Shown here one piece after another: positions 1-8,389 of a stretch of 64,000 nt of DNA. Source of the stretch: an uncultured Rhodospirillaceae bacterium. GTDB taxonomy: Bacteria > Pseudomonadota > Alphaproteobacteria > Azospirillales > Azospirillaceae. Under the pieces are notes generated by a model. The model made no database searches. It saw nothing but the letters and a program-made list of their open reading frames with translations, and had not been told where the DNA came from. Both the position numbers and the translations under genes were made by a program. The stretch is from assembly GCA_937927415.1 (NCBI GenBank), contig CALBDS010000060.1:1-64000 (forward strand), read 5' to 3'. Position 1 is the stretch's first letter; each line of letters begins with the position of its first letter.

Positions 1-32
1 AGATTGACGACCTGCTTGATATCTTATCCTAG
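1..32 (+). CDS. C-terminal tail of an unidentified protein (partial)
   Basis: From base 3 one plus-strand frame reads IDDLLDILS and then a TAG stop at 30-32. The Asp/Leu-rich amphipathic end and the tail-to-tail arrangement with the next gene fit the last codons of a gene that begins outside the window. Nothing can be said about function, and the short length makes chance possible. Confidence 0.35.
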   Translation, partial: IDDLLDILS

Positions 33-39
33 CGCCTAT

Positions 40-53
40 GGGGCTGCCGCCCC
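40..53. terminator. GC hairpin downstream of the kinase gene
   Basis: The arms ggggc (40-44) and gcccc (49-53) pair around a 4-base loop, just past the stop codon of the minus-strand kinase gene. There is no T-tract, so simple intrinsic termination is doubtful. A near-copy lies at 20125-20138 at the same place relative to another minus-strand gene, which suggests a genome-wide 3'-end element. Confidence 0.35.
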
Positions 54-60
54 GCTCCCC

Positions 61-585
61 TCACCCCAGCGCCCGAACTGCAGCAGCAACCACCGCCGCC
101 GCGTCCGCCGCGGACCGCCCCGCGGTATCGACCACCAGCCGCGCCCTGTCCCACTCTTCATAACGGCGCTCCACCACCTTTTGCCAGGTGGGCAGGGTGA
201 ACCCGGCGATATCGGCCCGCCGGGTTTCCACCCGGCGGCGGTGCTCGGCGGTGTCGGAACAGACGATCTCCACATCCAGGATCGGCACGCCGGCCTGTGC
301 CGCCACCGCGGCCCAGCCATCGCGGGTGATGCGCAGCGGGTTCACGCAGTCGGACACCACCACCGCCCCCAAGCGCAGATTGTCCACCGCCACCCCATGG
401 GCGACGATGTAGCCTGCAGGGCCGAGATCGGGGCCGAACGCGTCCAATCCCCGCAAACTCTGTTCGATGGTGTCGATGCGCAGGTGCAGGACGGCCCGCT
501 CCGCCAGGGCGGAGACCAGCGCGCGGGCCACCGTGGTCTTGCCGCTGCCTGGCAGACCGGCCAGGGCGACCAGCAGCCCGCTCAT
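61..585 (-). CDS. P-loop (AAA-family) small-molecule kinase-like protein
   Basis: A 174-aa protein with a textbook Walker A motif, GLPGSGKT at residues 10-17, right after the start. It resembles the adenylylsulfate/shikimate-kinase-like P-loop NTPases that carry one short nucleotide-binding domain; the substrate is unknown. The start at 585 is chosen because the ATG overlaps the TGA of the upstream MBL hydrolase (ATGA), which implies translational coupling, and because upstream in-frame codons run antisense through that hydrolase. The Arg/Glu-rich middle (residues about 110-140) would fit a LID region. Cytoplasmic. Family assignment is firm, specific activity is not. Confidence 0.8.
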   Translation of the reverse strand: MSGLLVALAGLPGSGKTTVARALVSALAERAVLHLRIDTIEQSLRGLDAFGPDLGPAGYIVAHGVAVDNLRLGAVVVSDCVNPLRITRDGWAAVAAQAGVPILDVEIVCSDTAEHRRRVETRRADIAGFTLPTWQKVVERRYEEWDRARLVVDTAGRSAADAAAVVAAAVRALG

Positions 586-1214
586 CCCCGGACGAACGGG
601 TTGAACTGCCGCTCCTCGCCGAAGGTGGACATCGGCCCGTGGCCGGGGATGAAGGCCACGTCGTCGCCCAGCGGGAACAGCTTGTCCTTGATCGAGCGCA
701 TCAGGTCGCGGTGGTTGCCGCCGGGGAAATCGGTGCGGCCCACCGACCCCTGGAACAGCACGTCGCCCACCACGGCCAGCCGGGACGGGGCATTGTAGAA
801 CACCACATGCCCCGGCGTGTGGCCGGGACAGTGGATGACGGCCAGGGTGTCGTCGCCCACCGTCACCGTGTCGCCGTCCACCAGCCAGCGGTCGGGCACG
901 AAGGCGGGGGAGGGGGGGAAGCCGAACATGCGGCACTGGTCGCCCATGCCCTGGATCCAATACTCATCCCCCTTGTGCGGTCCTTCGACCGGCACGCTCA
1001 ACTGGTCGGCCAGCGCGCGGGTGCCGGCGGCGTGGTCGGCGTGGCCGTGGGTGACCAGGATCTTTTCGATGGTCACCCCGGCGGTTTCCGCCGCCTTCAG
1101 GATGCGGGGCAGGTCGCCGCCGGGATCGACCACCGCCGCCCGCTTGGTGGTTTCGCACCACAACAGGCTGCAGTTCTGCTGGAACGGGGTGACGGGAACG
1201 ATGGCGTATTTCAT
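582..1214 (-). CDS. MBL-fold metallo-hydrolase, glyoxalase II-like
   Basis: A 210-aa single-domain metallo-beta-lactamase-fold hydrolase. The metal-binding motif THGHADH is at residues 55-61, followed by PGHTPGH, a GDVLF segment with the bridging Asp, and IPGHGP near the C-terminus, so all ligands look present. The length and the MKYAIVPVTPFQQN opening match the short YcbL/GloB2-type hydrolases that lack the C-terminal substrate domain of classical glyoxalase II. Likely role is cytoplasmic thioester hydrolysis (for example S-lactoylglutathione), by family knowledge. It is the first gene of a two-gene minus operon with the P-loop kinase, with a 4-base overlap. Confidence 0.88.
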   Translation of the reverse strand: MKYAIVPVTPFQQNCSLLWCETTKRAAVVDPGGDLPRILKAAETAGVTIEKILVTHGHADHAAGTRALADQLSVPVEGPHKGDEYWIQGMGDQCRMFGFPPSPAFVPDRWLVDGDTVTVGDDTLAVIHCPGHTPGHVVFYNAPSRLAVVGDVLFQGSVGRTDFPGGNHRDLMRSIKDKLFPLGDDVAFIPGHGPMSTFGEERQFNPFVRG

Positions 1215-1340
1215 CGGCTGAAACCTTCCGGGGCGGACGTGACGGAGGGGAGGCTACGCGAAGGGTGCTTTTCCTGGCAAGCCGGCCGCGGAGTCTGCTA
1301 CATCCGGGGGGCCGATCCTTCCGTCATCAGGTGTCCGCCC

Positions 1341-2264
1341 GTGACCACTTTCGATCCCAAAGCCGTGGCCGCCGATCTGCGCACGGTGCGCGATTTCATC
1401 CGCTACGGCGTCAGCCGCTTCACCGCCGCCGGGGTGTCGTTCGGCCACGGCACCACCAACGCCTTTGACGAGGCGGTGTTCCTGGCGCTGGAAACCCTGC
1501 ACCTGCCCATCGACCAGCTCGACCCCTACATCGACGCCCGCCTGACCCGGCCGGAGCGCGAGGCGCTGGCCGAGATCATCGAGGCGCGCGTGACCACCCG
1601 CAAGCCCGCCGCCTATCTGACCAACCGCGCCTATATCCAGGGGTTTCCCTTTTATGTGGACGAGCGGGTGATCGTGCCGCGCTCGTATATCGGCGAGCTG
1701 CTGTTCTCCGACGTGATCGGCGGGCCGGATTTCACCCTGATCGAGGATCCGGCGTCGGTGGAACGGGTGCTGGACCTGTGCACCGGCTCCGGCTGTCTGG
1801 CGATCCTGGCCGCCCATGTGTTCCCCAACGCCCAGGTGGACGCGGTGGATCTGTCGGAAGAGGCGCTGGAGGTGGCGGCGAAGAACGTCGCCGACCATGG
1901 GATGGACGACCGCGTGACCCTGCTGCACGGCGACCTGTTCGCGCCGGTGAAGGGGCAGCGGTACGACCTTATCATCACCAACCCGCCTTATGTGGACGCG
2001 GAGGCGATGGCCTGCCTGCCGCCGGAATTCCTGCACGAACCCGACATGGCGCTGGCCGCCGGGGCCGACGGCATGGACATCGTGCGCCGCATCATCGCCG
2101 AGGCCCCCCGCAATCTGGTGTCCGGCGGCGGGCTGCTGTGCGAATTCGGCACCGGCCGCGAGATCCTGGAAGAGGATTATCCCAACCTGGACTTCCTGTG
2201 GCTGGAAACCGCCGAGAGCTTCGGTGAAGTGTTCTGGCTGACCCGCGAACAATGGAAAGCGTGA
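1341..2264 (+). CDS. prmB: Ribosomal protein L3 glutamine N5-methyltransferase PrmB
   Basis: A 307-aa SAM-dependent methyltransferase. It has the HemK/PrmB order: an N-terminal helical domain, SAM-binding DLCTGSGCLAI in the middle, DAVDLSEEAL as the acidic ribose-binding strand, and the catalytic TNPPYVD tetrapeptide region. NPPY binds the substrate glutamine amide. The long N-terminal part and the YVDAEAM continuation favour PrmB (ribosomal protein L3) over PrmC (release factors). The GTG at 1341 is used because it opens directly into conserved sequence and the longer open frame upstream is antisense to the MBL hydrolase. It is divergent from that hydrolase, 126 bp away. Confidence 0.88.
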   Translation: MTTFDPKAVAADLRTVRDFIRYGVSRFTAAGVSFGHGTTNAFDEAVFLALETLHLPIDQLDPYIDARLTRPEREALAEIIEARVTTRKPAAYLTNRAYIQGFPFYVDERVIVPRSYIGELLFSDVIGGPDFTLIEDPASVERVLDLCTGSGCLAILAAHVFPNAQVDAVDLSEEALEVAAKNVADHGMDDRVTLLHGDLFAPVKGQRYDLIITNPPYVDAEAMACLPPEFLHEPDMALAAGADGMDIVRRIIAEAPRNLVSGGGLLCEFGTGREILEEDYPNLDFLWLETAESFGEVFWLTREQWKA

Positions 2265-2293
2265 TTTATCGCTTGCGCCCTATCCCGTGAACG

Positions 2294-2308
2294 TGCGTAT
2301 CATTCGCA
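2294..2308 (+). promoter_or_regulatory. Fur-like operator upstream of feoA
   Basis: The 15-mer tgcgtatcattcgca is a 7-1-7 inverted repeat with one arm mismatch. It resembles the alphaproteobacterial Fur/Mur box pattern TGC-N4-N-N4-GCA. It lies 36 bp before the feoA ATG and contains a possible -10 hexamer, TATCAT (2298-2303). Iron repression of feoA is inferred from this. Confidence 0.5.
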
Positions 2309-2344
2309 TGTCCCCATGCGGAAAAAGGGATAAGGAGAGCGGCG

Positions 2345-2635
2345 ATGAGCGTGGCTGAGGCGATGAGCGGGCCGGCGCGTCTGGGCGCCCTGCCCAAGGG
2401 CGCGCGGTGCGAGGTGACGGGCCTGGACGAGGCGGGGATCGACTGCCCCCTGCCGTCGGGCGAACTGGAACGCCGGCTGATCGAAATGGGGCTGGTGGAA
2501 GGAGCCAAGGTGGAGGTGCTGCACGAGGCCTTCCCCGGCCGCGACCCCATCGCCATCCGCGTCAACGAACACATCATCGCGCTGCGCCGGGCGGAGGCCA
2601 ACGCGGTCATGGTGGACCTGTCCGCCCTGGGGTAA
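2345..2635 (+). CDS. feoA: FeoA-family ferrous iron transport protein A
   Basis: A 96-aa protein with one FeoA SH3-like domain over residues about 15-92. It shows the family pattern of a Leu-rich start (LGALPKGARCEVTGL), the ERRLIEMGLVEGAKVEVL core, and an IAIRVNEHIIALRRAEANAV end. FeoA is a small cytoplasmic partner of the FeoB Fe(II) permease. AAGGAG lies 8 bases before the ATG. feoB is not next to it: the following gene encodes only a Cys-rich membrane peptide of the kind usually found after feoB. A Fur-like box sits in the promoter. The protein could also be a stand-alone FeoA-domain protein that works elsewhere. Confidence 0.88.
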   Translation: MSVAEAMSGPARLGALPKGARCEVTGLDEAGIDCPLPSGELERRLIEMGLVEGAKVEVLHEAFPGRDPIAIRVNEHIIALRRAEANAVMVDLSALG

Positions 2636-2643
2636 GGCTTGCG

Positions 2644-2823
2644 ATGATGCAGAGCGTGATCGTTTACGCCGTGGTCGCCGTGGCGGCGGCCTGGACCCTG
2701 TGGCGGGTGGTTCTGCCCGGTGCGGCCCGCGCGGCGGTGCTGCGGCGGCTGGGCCGCGAGGTGAAGGAGAGCAGCGGCTGCGGCGGCTGCTCGTGTGGCG
2801 ACGGCAAGGGCCGCTGCCATTGA
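2644..2823 (+). CDS. FeoB-associated Cys-rich membrane peptide (DUF6587-like)
   Basis: A 59-aa protein with one N-terminal transmembrane helix (residues about 3-24), a basic linker, and a C-terminal cluster CGGCSCGDGKGRC. This layout is that of the small Cys-rich membrane proteins encoded downstream of feoB, where the cluster may bind iron or an Fe-S centre. It starts 8 bases after the feoA stop, so the two are very likely cotranscribed. A second ATG directly follows the first, and either could be used. The absence of feoB between them is the odd point. Confidence 0.72.
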   Translation: MMQSVIVYAVVAVAAAWTLWRVVLPGAARAAVLRRLGREVKESSGCGGCSCGDGKGRCH

Positions 2824-2848
2824 TGATGAGGGGCCGGGGGCTGGCGGA

Positions 2849-3274
2849 TCACGCCGCCAGCCGGCTCCGCCCGATCCGCCCGGTCTGCAGATACGTCGCC
2901 AGCGGGTGATCCTCTTCCACGATGTGACGGACGAAGGCGTTCATCGCCTGAACGTGGAAGCTGCCGCCCTGCCACGGCCACCAGCTGCTTTCGGCACGCC
3001 GGCGCCATGATTCCAGAAATTCCAGGCTTTCCCGATGGCGGCGGCGGTGACGCTCGGCCAGGGGATAGCCGCTGTCGGCCATTGTCTGTTCCTCTGCCGC
3101 CATATGTGCGGCAAGATGCCGGGTCAGCAGGTCCAGCGTTTCCCGGAACACGGCACGGTCGCCGCGGGCCGCCGGCTCGGCCAGACGATTCAGAAGGTCC
3201 AGATAGGATTGATGATCGGTATCCATGGCGTCGATGCCGGACGACAGGAAATCCTGCCAGGGGAAATAGGCCAT
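2849..3274 (-). CDS. Bacteriohemerythrin, single domain
   Basis: A 141-aa hemerythrin. Diiron ligands can be read as His21, His57, Glu61, His76, His80, His117 and Asp122, in the usual H..HxxxE..HxxxH..HxxxxD order, so O2 or iron binding is expected in the cytoplasm. The start at 3274 is preferred over the ATG 12 bases upstream because GGAGG sits 5 bases before it; that GGAGG is inside the upstream candidate codons. It diverges from the GST gene. A second, tandem hemerythrin is encoded at 35666. The role in this host (oxygen sensing, storage or delivery) cannot be told from sequence. Confidence 0.87.
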   Translation of the reverse strand: MAYFPWQDFLSSGIDAMDTDHQSYLDLLNRLAEPAARGDRAVFRETLDLLTRHLAAHMAAEEQTMADSGYPLAERHRRRHRESLEFLESWRRRAESSWWPWQGGSFHVQAMNAFVRHIVEEDHPLATYLQTGRIGRSRLAA

Positions 3275-3310
3275 GCGAGCCTCCATCACGTACTGGATCG
3301 GATCAGGACG

Positions 3311-3357
3311 ATACCAAATCATACGATCCTAAAGAGATATGACCTCTCAATTGGTAT
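3311..3357. promoter_or_regulatory. Inverted repeats in the hemerythrin/GST divergent promoter region
   Basis: The AT-rich gap between the two divergent genes holds ataccaa (3311-3317) and ttggtat (3351-3357) as inverted arms, followed at once by tatgac and gtcata arms around 3353-3375. They could be operator half-sites. No known regulator is recognised. Confidence 0.25.
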
Positions 3358-3439
3358 GACCATTGTAGGGTCATAGGCTGGATAAACTGTTAACGGGTGT
3401 TGTCACCGACATGCACCAACCCAAAGGAACCCCGCGCCC

Positions 3440-4108
3440 ATGACCGCTTCCACGACCGCCACCCTGACGCTCGTCATCGGCAACAAAGCCTATTCCTCCT
3501 GGTCGCTGCGTCCGTGGCTGGCGCTGAAACAGACCGGCCAACCCTTTGACGAAACACTCATTCCCCTGCGCCAGCCCGACACGCGGGCGCGCATCGGGGC
3601 GGTGTCGCCGTCGGGCACGGTGCCGGTGCTGATCGACTATGGCGTCGGCGGCGATCCGGTTGTGGTGTGGGATTCCCTGGCCGTGTGCGAGTATGTCGCA
3701 GAGCGTTTCCCCGAGGCCGGTCTGTGGCCCGACGACATCCACGCCCGCGCCGTGGCGCGGTCGGTGGCGGCGGAGATGCACGCGGGCTTTGCGCCGTTGC
3801 GCACCCACATGGCGATGAATCTCAAGGAACGCCTGCCGGGCACCGGCCGCACCCCGGAGGTGGAGGCCAACATCGCCCGCATCATCGCCCTGTGGACCGA
3901 TGCCCGCACCTGTTTCGGCCAGGGCGGGGCTTTCCTGTTCGGGCGGTTCAGCGTGGCCGACGCCATGTTCGCGCCGGTGGTGACCCGGTTCGAAACCTAT
4001 GGCGTTGACCTGCCGCCGGTGGCCCGCGCCTACGCCGACGCCGTGCTGGCCCTGCCGGCCATGCGCGACTGGATAGCGGCGGCGCAGGCGGAACCCTGGA
4101 CGCTGTAA
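3440..4108 (+). CDS. Glutathione S-transferase family protein
   Basis: A 222-aa protein with the two-domain GST layout. The N-terminal thioredoxin-like domain opens with LVIGNKAYSSWSLRPW, where a Ser of the SSWS stretch is the likely glutathione-activating residue, and has the cis-Pro segment GTVPVLI near residue 60 followed by the glutathione-contacting DSLAVCEY. The all-helical C-terminal domain follows. The YSSWSLR signature is that of the bacterial group related to maleylacetoacetate isomerase/zeta-like GSTs. AAAGGA precedes the ATG. Substrate unknown; likely soluble detoxification or thiol chemistry. Confidence 0.87.
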   Translation: MTASTTATLTLVIGNKAYSSWSLRPWLALKQTGQPFDETLIPLRQPDTRARIGAVSPSGTVPVLIDYGVGGDPVVVWDSLAVCEYVAERFPEAGLWPDDIHARAVARSVAAEMHAGFAPLRTHMAMNLKERLPGTGRTPEVEANIARIIALWTDARTCFGQGGAFLFGRFSVADAMFAPVVTRFETYGVDLPPVARAYADAVLALPAMRDWIAAAQAEPWTL

Positions 4109-4122
4109 GGGACGGTCCACCC

Positions 4123-5244
4123 TCACCCCACCATGCCCTTGAAGCCGATGTCGCTGTCGGCGGCGGTGACGAACCAGCGGGCGGGATCGGCCAGCAGTGC
4201 CGCCGTGGCGGCGGCGTCCGGTCCCGTCAGGGTGGCGGCGGGGCGCACCATTATGCGGGTGGGCTTGCTGACGCCGTTGGGCAGACAGAGGAACCCCAGC
4301 CGCCGCAGCGGCCCCGCCGCCTGGGCGTCGAGCGCGCGCACCGACAGCGCGGCCAGCCCCCGGCGCCGTGCCCGCTCGGCCAGCAGGGCGAACAGCGGCC
4401 ACCGCCCGCCGGGCAGGGTCAGGTAATCCACCACCACGCCGACCGGCATCCCCCGCCACAGGTCGGTGCGCAGGACGGCGTAACCCACCATATGCCCCCC
4501 CCGCATCAGCGCGACGCGTTCCAGCGCACGGGCGTCGGGCTTGGCGTCGAAACGCCAGCGCAGGAAATCCGCCGACCGTTCCGCCGTCACCGCCAGCGCC
4601 GGGGACGCCGCCCGCCACAGGGCGTCAGCCCGTTCGTCGAACCGTTCCAGCGGTTCCAGGCGGAAGCCGCGCACGGCGGTGGTGGCGGCACAGGCCAGCG
4701 ATGCCGCGGCCAGCAGCGGGTGGGCGGCCACCGCCGCCGGACGCCGCCAGCCGGTCCAGCGGTCCGCCGCCCGCGCCACCCGCACCGGGTCGATCACCCG
4801 CAGATGGGTGGGGATGGTGCCCAGGTCGATCCAGCCGCCGCGCTTGTACGCCTTGTACGCCGCGTCGGAGATGGCGAGCGACACCGCCACGTCGGCGGCG
4901 TTGGCCTGCGCCTCGCTCAGGGCCGGGCCGACGCCGCGCAGCCGCCATTCCGGCGCCACCATCAGATCGACCGCCCACGAGGCGTTGAGCCGCCGGTCCT
5001 CCGCCTTCAGCCGGAACGGGATGCCCCCCTGCTGCCCGACGATGGCATCGCCGCGGCGGCACAGCCACAGGTGCGGCCCTTCCAGGTCGATGGCCGGCAC
5101 CTGCTCGAACAGCCAGGGGAAATGCGCGTCGCAGCACTGTTGCGTGTCCGGGCCGAAATGGGTGCGCTGGAAGGTCCGCAGCGCCTCCCGGTCTCCCGGC
5201 TGGTAGCGGGCGATGCCGCGCTGGTTCCAGGGTAAGGCGGTCAT
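4123..5244 (-). CDS. GNAT-family acyltransferase of the EPS gene run
   Basis: A 373-aa protein with a GNAT-like core in the first 150 residues (VDLMVAPEWRLRGVGPAL is the acetyl-CoA-binding motif A region) and a second GNAT-like half containing the FLRWRFDAKP signature, which is common in transferases of exopolysaccharide clusters. It probably moves an acyl group to a sugar amine or a carrier-bound substrate; donor and acceptor are unknown. It is the last gene of the minus run, and its ATG overlaps the TGA of the amide ligase upstream (ATGA), so it is translationally coupled to it. Confidence 0.75.
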   Translation of the reverse strand: MTALPWNQRGIARYQPGDREALRTFQRTHFGPDTQQCCDAHFPWLFEQVPAIDLEGPHLWLCRRGDAIVGQQGGIPFRLKAEDRRLNASWAVDLMVAPEWRLRGVGPALSEAQANAADVAVSLAISDAAYKAYKRGGWIDLGTIPTHLRVIDPVRVARAADRWTGWRRPAAVAAHPLLAAASLACAATTAVRGFRLEPLERFDERADALWRAASPALAVTAERSADFLRWRFDAKPDARALERVALMRGGHMVGYAVLRTDLWRGMPVGVVVDYLTLPGGRWPLFALLAERARRRGLAALSVRALDAQAAGPLRRLGFLCLPNGVSKPTRIMVRPAATLTGPDAAATAALLADPARWFVTAADSDIGFKGMVG

Positions 5245-6248
5245 GCGGCGACCCCATCCACCGCCACCGGCTGCACCATCACCGCGGGCCGCAGGATGCG
5301 GGCGGCGGTGCGGTGCTTGAGCGCGATGTCCTTGTAGACGCGGGCGGCCTGGGCCGGAGCGACCCCCAGAGCGGCGGCGCATTCCTCCGCCGTGGCACCC
5401 TGGCCATAGGCGTAGAGCGCCAGGTCCAACTGGTGGAAGGGCAGGGCGTAATAGAATTCCTCCTGCGTCTGGGGCAGGGTGTAGGTGTCGGTGGACGGGG
5501 TTTGCGCCCGGATCTCCGCCGGCAGGCCCAGATACTCCGCCATCTGGTAGACCTGGGATTTGTAGAGATGCGCGATGGGCTTGAGGTCGGCCAGCCCGTC
5601 GCCGCCGCGCACGAAGAATCCCAATTCGTATTCCAGCCGGTTGGGCGTGCCCAGCACCGCATAATTCAGCGCGTCGGCGTGGGTGTATTCCACCGTCTTG
5701 CGCACCCGCTGTTTCAGGTTGGTGGCCGCCACCACCTCCAGATAGACATCGACCGGCAGGCGCACCGTCCGCATGGCACCGTCCGGCGGCTGCACGGTGA
5801 TGGTGAAATAATTCACCCGGTCGTGGTCCAGCAGCCCGGCGGCCAGCCCGATCTTCTGCTTCCAGCCGGGGCCGAAGCCGGGGATCAGCCGGGCGATGGC
5901 CGCATCGCGCCGGTCGTAGCAGCCAAGGGCGGTCAGCGGTGCGGTGATGGTTTCCAGCACCGGCTCCACCCCGATGCTCTGGCACAGAAGCCGGCCCAGG
6001 CGGGTGCTGTCGGGGGAGGATTCCTTTTCCGGCATCAGCAGCAGGCGCACGCGCTCCGGCCCCAGGGCGCGGACGGCCAGGGCGGCGCACACCGAGCTGT
6101 CGATGCCGCCGGACACGCCCAGCACCACGCCCTGTCGGCGCAGGTCCAGGGCCAGGGCCTGACGGATCACGGTTTCGATCTCCCGCGCCGCGGCGGCGCA
6201 GTCCAGCGTCAGACGGGCGGGATCGAACAGGGAGGCGGTGTCGGGCAT
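5241..6248 (-). CDS. NAD+ synthetase (NadE)-family ammonia-dependent amide ligase
   Basis: A 335-aa ATP-pyrophosphatase-fold ligase. The P-loop GVSGGIDSS near residue 50 adenylates a carboxylate that is then amidated, as in NadE. Where house-keeping NadE has a conserved TDE loop, this protein reads TDTYTLPQTQEEFYY, so it is a divergent branch found in polysaccharide clusters and may amidate something other than deamido-NAD. There is no glutaminase domain, so it needs free ammonia or a partner. The neighbouring asparagine synthase has a glutaminase domain but would have to share it. The ATG at 6248 has GGAAAG six bases upstream; another ATG lies 27 bases earlier. Confidence 0.82.
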   Translation of the reverse strand: MPDTASLFDPARLTLDCAAAAREIETVIRQALALDLRRQGVVLGVSGGIDSSVCAALAVRALGPERVRLLLMPEKESSPDSTRLGRLLCQSIGVEPVLETITAPLTALGCYDRRDAAIARLIPGFGPGWKQKIGLAAGLLDHDRVNYFTITVQPPDGAMRTVRLPVDVYLEVVAATNLKQRVRKTVEYTHADALNYAVLGTPNRLEYELGFFVRGGDGLADLKPIAHLYKSQVYQMAEYLGLPAEIRAQTPSTDTYTLPQTQEEFYYALPFHQLDLALYAYGQGATAEECAAALGVAPAQAARVYKDIALKHRTAARILRPAVMVQPVAVDGVAA

Positions 6249-6295
6249 GGGTCGCTTTCCAATCCGGTTGAGCATCAGGCGGCAGGCGTTATCTG

Positions 6296-8338
6296 TCACG
6301 CGACAGCGGCGGCGGTGTCCGCGGCGGCGTCCGGCGCGCGGTCTACGAGAATATGAAGGGGGGCATCGTCCAGCCGCCGGCGGGCGGCGGCGGCGCGGGC
6401 GGGGAAATCGTCGGTCACCGCCCGCGCCAGAAGCTGCAGCGTCAGCACCCCCACCAGGGCCATTTCCTCCCGCTCGCCGGCCATGCGGCCGTCGCGGGCG
6501 TGGGCGCGGGCGGCCAGTGCGGCCACCGCGCGAGCGTCGGCCAGGCCGTAGCGGTCCAGGGCGTCGGGCGACAGCAGGTCGTGCACGTAATCGGGGGCCT
6601 GCGCACCGAACAGGGCGGTGGTCATCGGCGCGCGGTAGGGGCGCTTGGGCCGGGCGCCGATCTCCGGCGGCAGCAGCGGCTTGGCCGCCCGCCGCAGGGC
6701 CAGCTTGTCCCGCAGCCCCAGCATCTTCACCCGCGCCGGCAGCGCGTGGCAGAAGGCCACCACCGCGGGATCGAGGAAGGGATACCGCACCTCCACCCCA
6801 TGGGCCATGGCCACGCGGTCGCCCTGGCTGGCCAGCAGGTAGGGGGTCATGAAGTCGGCGATTTCCACCGCCTGGGCGCGGGCCAGCGGCGGCCAGTCCT
6901 GCCAGCCGGGGGGCAGCAGGGCGTCCAGTTCCGCCGCGTGCCCGCCGTGGGCGCGGATGGGGTCGGCCAGCAGCCCCTTGGCCCAGCCGGTGTTCCGCCA
7001 GCGGATGGCGTGGGCGTAGAAGGGATCGGCGGTGTCCGCCAGCCCCTTGCGGAAGAAGCTCTGCCACAGCGGGCTGGTCTTGGCCCCTTGAGCGGCGGCG
7101 AAGGGGTGGATGCGGCCCAGCAGTTGCGGCCGCACGGCGGAATCCGGTTGCCGCGCCCAGAAACGGCGGATGGCATCCTCCTTGAACAGGTCGTAGCCGC
7201 CCAGCAACTCGTCGGCCCCCTCGCCCGACAGCACCACGCGGATGCCGCTGTCCTGCACCAGACCGGACAGGCGGAACATGGGGGCGGGGGCGGTGCGCAA
7301 AAGCGGGGTTTCCGCGTGCCACACCACATCGGGCAGGCTGGCGCGGATGGCGGCGGCGTCCACCAGGATCTCGTGATGGTCGGTGCCCACATGGGCGGCG
7401 ACCAGCCGCTGCTGCGGGGTTTCGTCGAAATCCCGGTCGGTGAAGCGCACGCCGAAGCTGTGGATGCGCGCCCTGTCCGCTTCGCCGTCATGCGCGCGGC
7501 AGGCCAGTGCGGCGATGACCGAGGAGTCCAGCCCGCCGGAGATATAGACCCCCACCGGCACGTCGGCGCGCAGCCGCAGCCGCACGGCGGCGTCGAGCCG
7601 GGCGGACAGTTCCTCCGCCGCCTCGTCCACCGAGATGCGGGCCAGGGCGGGATCGCCGGACAGGTCGGGCCGGTGATAGCGGTGTGCCCGCACCGACAAG
7701 GTGGAATCGAAGGCCAGCGCCGTTCCCGGCGGCACCTGCGCCACCCCGGCGAACACCGATCCGTGGGGGGAGGCCGACCAGTGGGTGAACACCTGCGCCA
7801 GCCGCGCCGGGTCGAACCGCGCCGCCACCCGCCCGCCGGCCAGCAGCCCCTTGACCTCCGACGCGAAGCTCACGGCGCCGTCGGTGTGGGCGTAATGCAG
7901 CGGCAGGACGCCCAGCGGATCGCGCACCAGCCACAGCCGCCGGTCGCGGGTGTCCCACAGGGCGAAGGCGAACTGGCCGTTGAACAGGCTCCAGGCCTCG
8001 GCCCCCCATTCCTCGTAGGCGTGGACGATGACCTCGGTGTCGGAACGGGTGGCGAAGCGGTGGCCGCGGGATTCCAGCTCGGCCCGCAGATCCTGGTGGT
8101 TGAAGATCTCGCCGTTGAAGGTGATCCAGATCGTGCCGTCTTCGTTGCGGATGGGCTGGAAGCCATCGGCCAGCCCGACGATGGACAGGCGCGCGTGGGC
8201 CAGCCCCACCCGCCCGTCACGGTAGAAACCGTACCCGTCCGGGCCGCGGTGGCCCTGAACGGCGATCATGCGTTTCAGCTCCTCCAGCGGCGGCGGGGGG
8301 CTGTGCTGGGCCGTGAACAGGCCGGCGATACCGCACAT
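6296..8338 (-). CDS. asnB: Asparagine synthase (glutamine-hydrolysing) family amidotransferase
   Basis: A 680-aa class II amidotransferase. Cys2 of MCGIAGLF is the N-terminal nucleophile of the glutaminase domain (residues 1 to about 200). The synthetase domain has the SGGLDSSV P-loop near residue 265. The protein is longer than E. coli AsnB (about 554 aa) and matches the roughly 630-680 aa amidotransferases found in EPS and PEP-CTERM/XrtA-type clusters, where the substrate is thought to be a sugar or a carrier-bound acid rather than aspartate. It sits between the AMP-ligase and the NadE-like ligase on the same strand. Role in asparagine supply is possible but less likely given the context. 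Confidence 0.85.
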   Translation of the reverse strand: MCGIAGLFTAQHSPPPPLEELKRMIAVQGHRGPDGYGFYRDGRVGLAHARLSIVGLADGFQPIRNEDGTIWITFNGEIFNHQDLRAELESRGHRFATRSDTEVIVHAYEEWGAEAWSLFNGQFAFALWDTRDRRLWLVRDPLGVLPLHYAHTDGAVSFASEVKGLLAGGRVAARFDPARLAQVFTHWSASPHGSVFAGVAQVPPGTALAFDSTLSVRAHRYHRPDLSGDPALARISVDEAAEELSARLDAAVRLRLRADVPVGVYISGGLDSSVIAALACRAHDGEADRARIHSFGVRFTDRDFDETPQQRLVAAHVGTDHHEILVDAAAIRASLPDVVWHAETPLLRTAPAPMFRLSGLVQDSGIRVVLSGEGADELLGGYDLFKEDAIRRFWARQPDSAVRPQLLGRIHPFAAAQGAKTSPLWQSFFRKGLADTADPFYAHAIRWRNTGWAKGLLADPIRAHGGHAAELDALLPPGWQDWPPLARAQAVEIADFMTPYLLASQGDRVAMAHGVEVRYPFLDPAVVAFCHALPARVKMLGLRDKLALRRAAKPLLPPEIGARPKRPYRAPMTTALFGAQAPDYVHDLLSPDALDRYGLADARAVAALAARAHARDGRMAGEREEMALVGVLTLQLLARAVTDDFPARAAAARRRLDDAPLHILVDRAPDAAADTAAAVA

Positions 8339-8389
8339 CGGGCACTTCTCCTGCGGTGGTCTGATACTGTCTCGCCCTCAATCGGCGGG

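Noticed and set aside
639..1340. N-terminal extension of PrmB to 541 aa
   Set aside because: The added part is antisense to the MBL hydrolase, and family length matches the GTG start at 1341.
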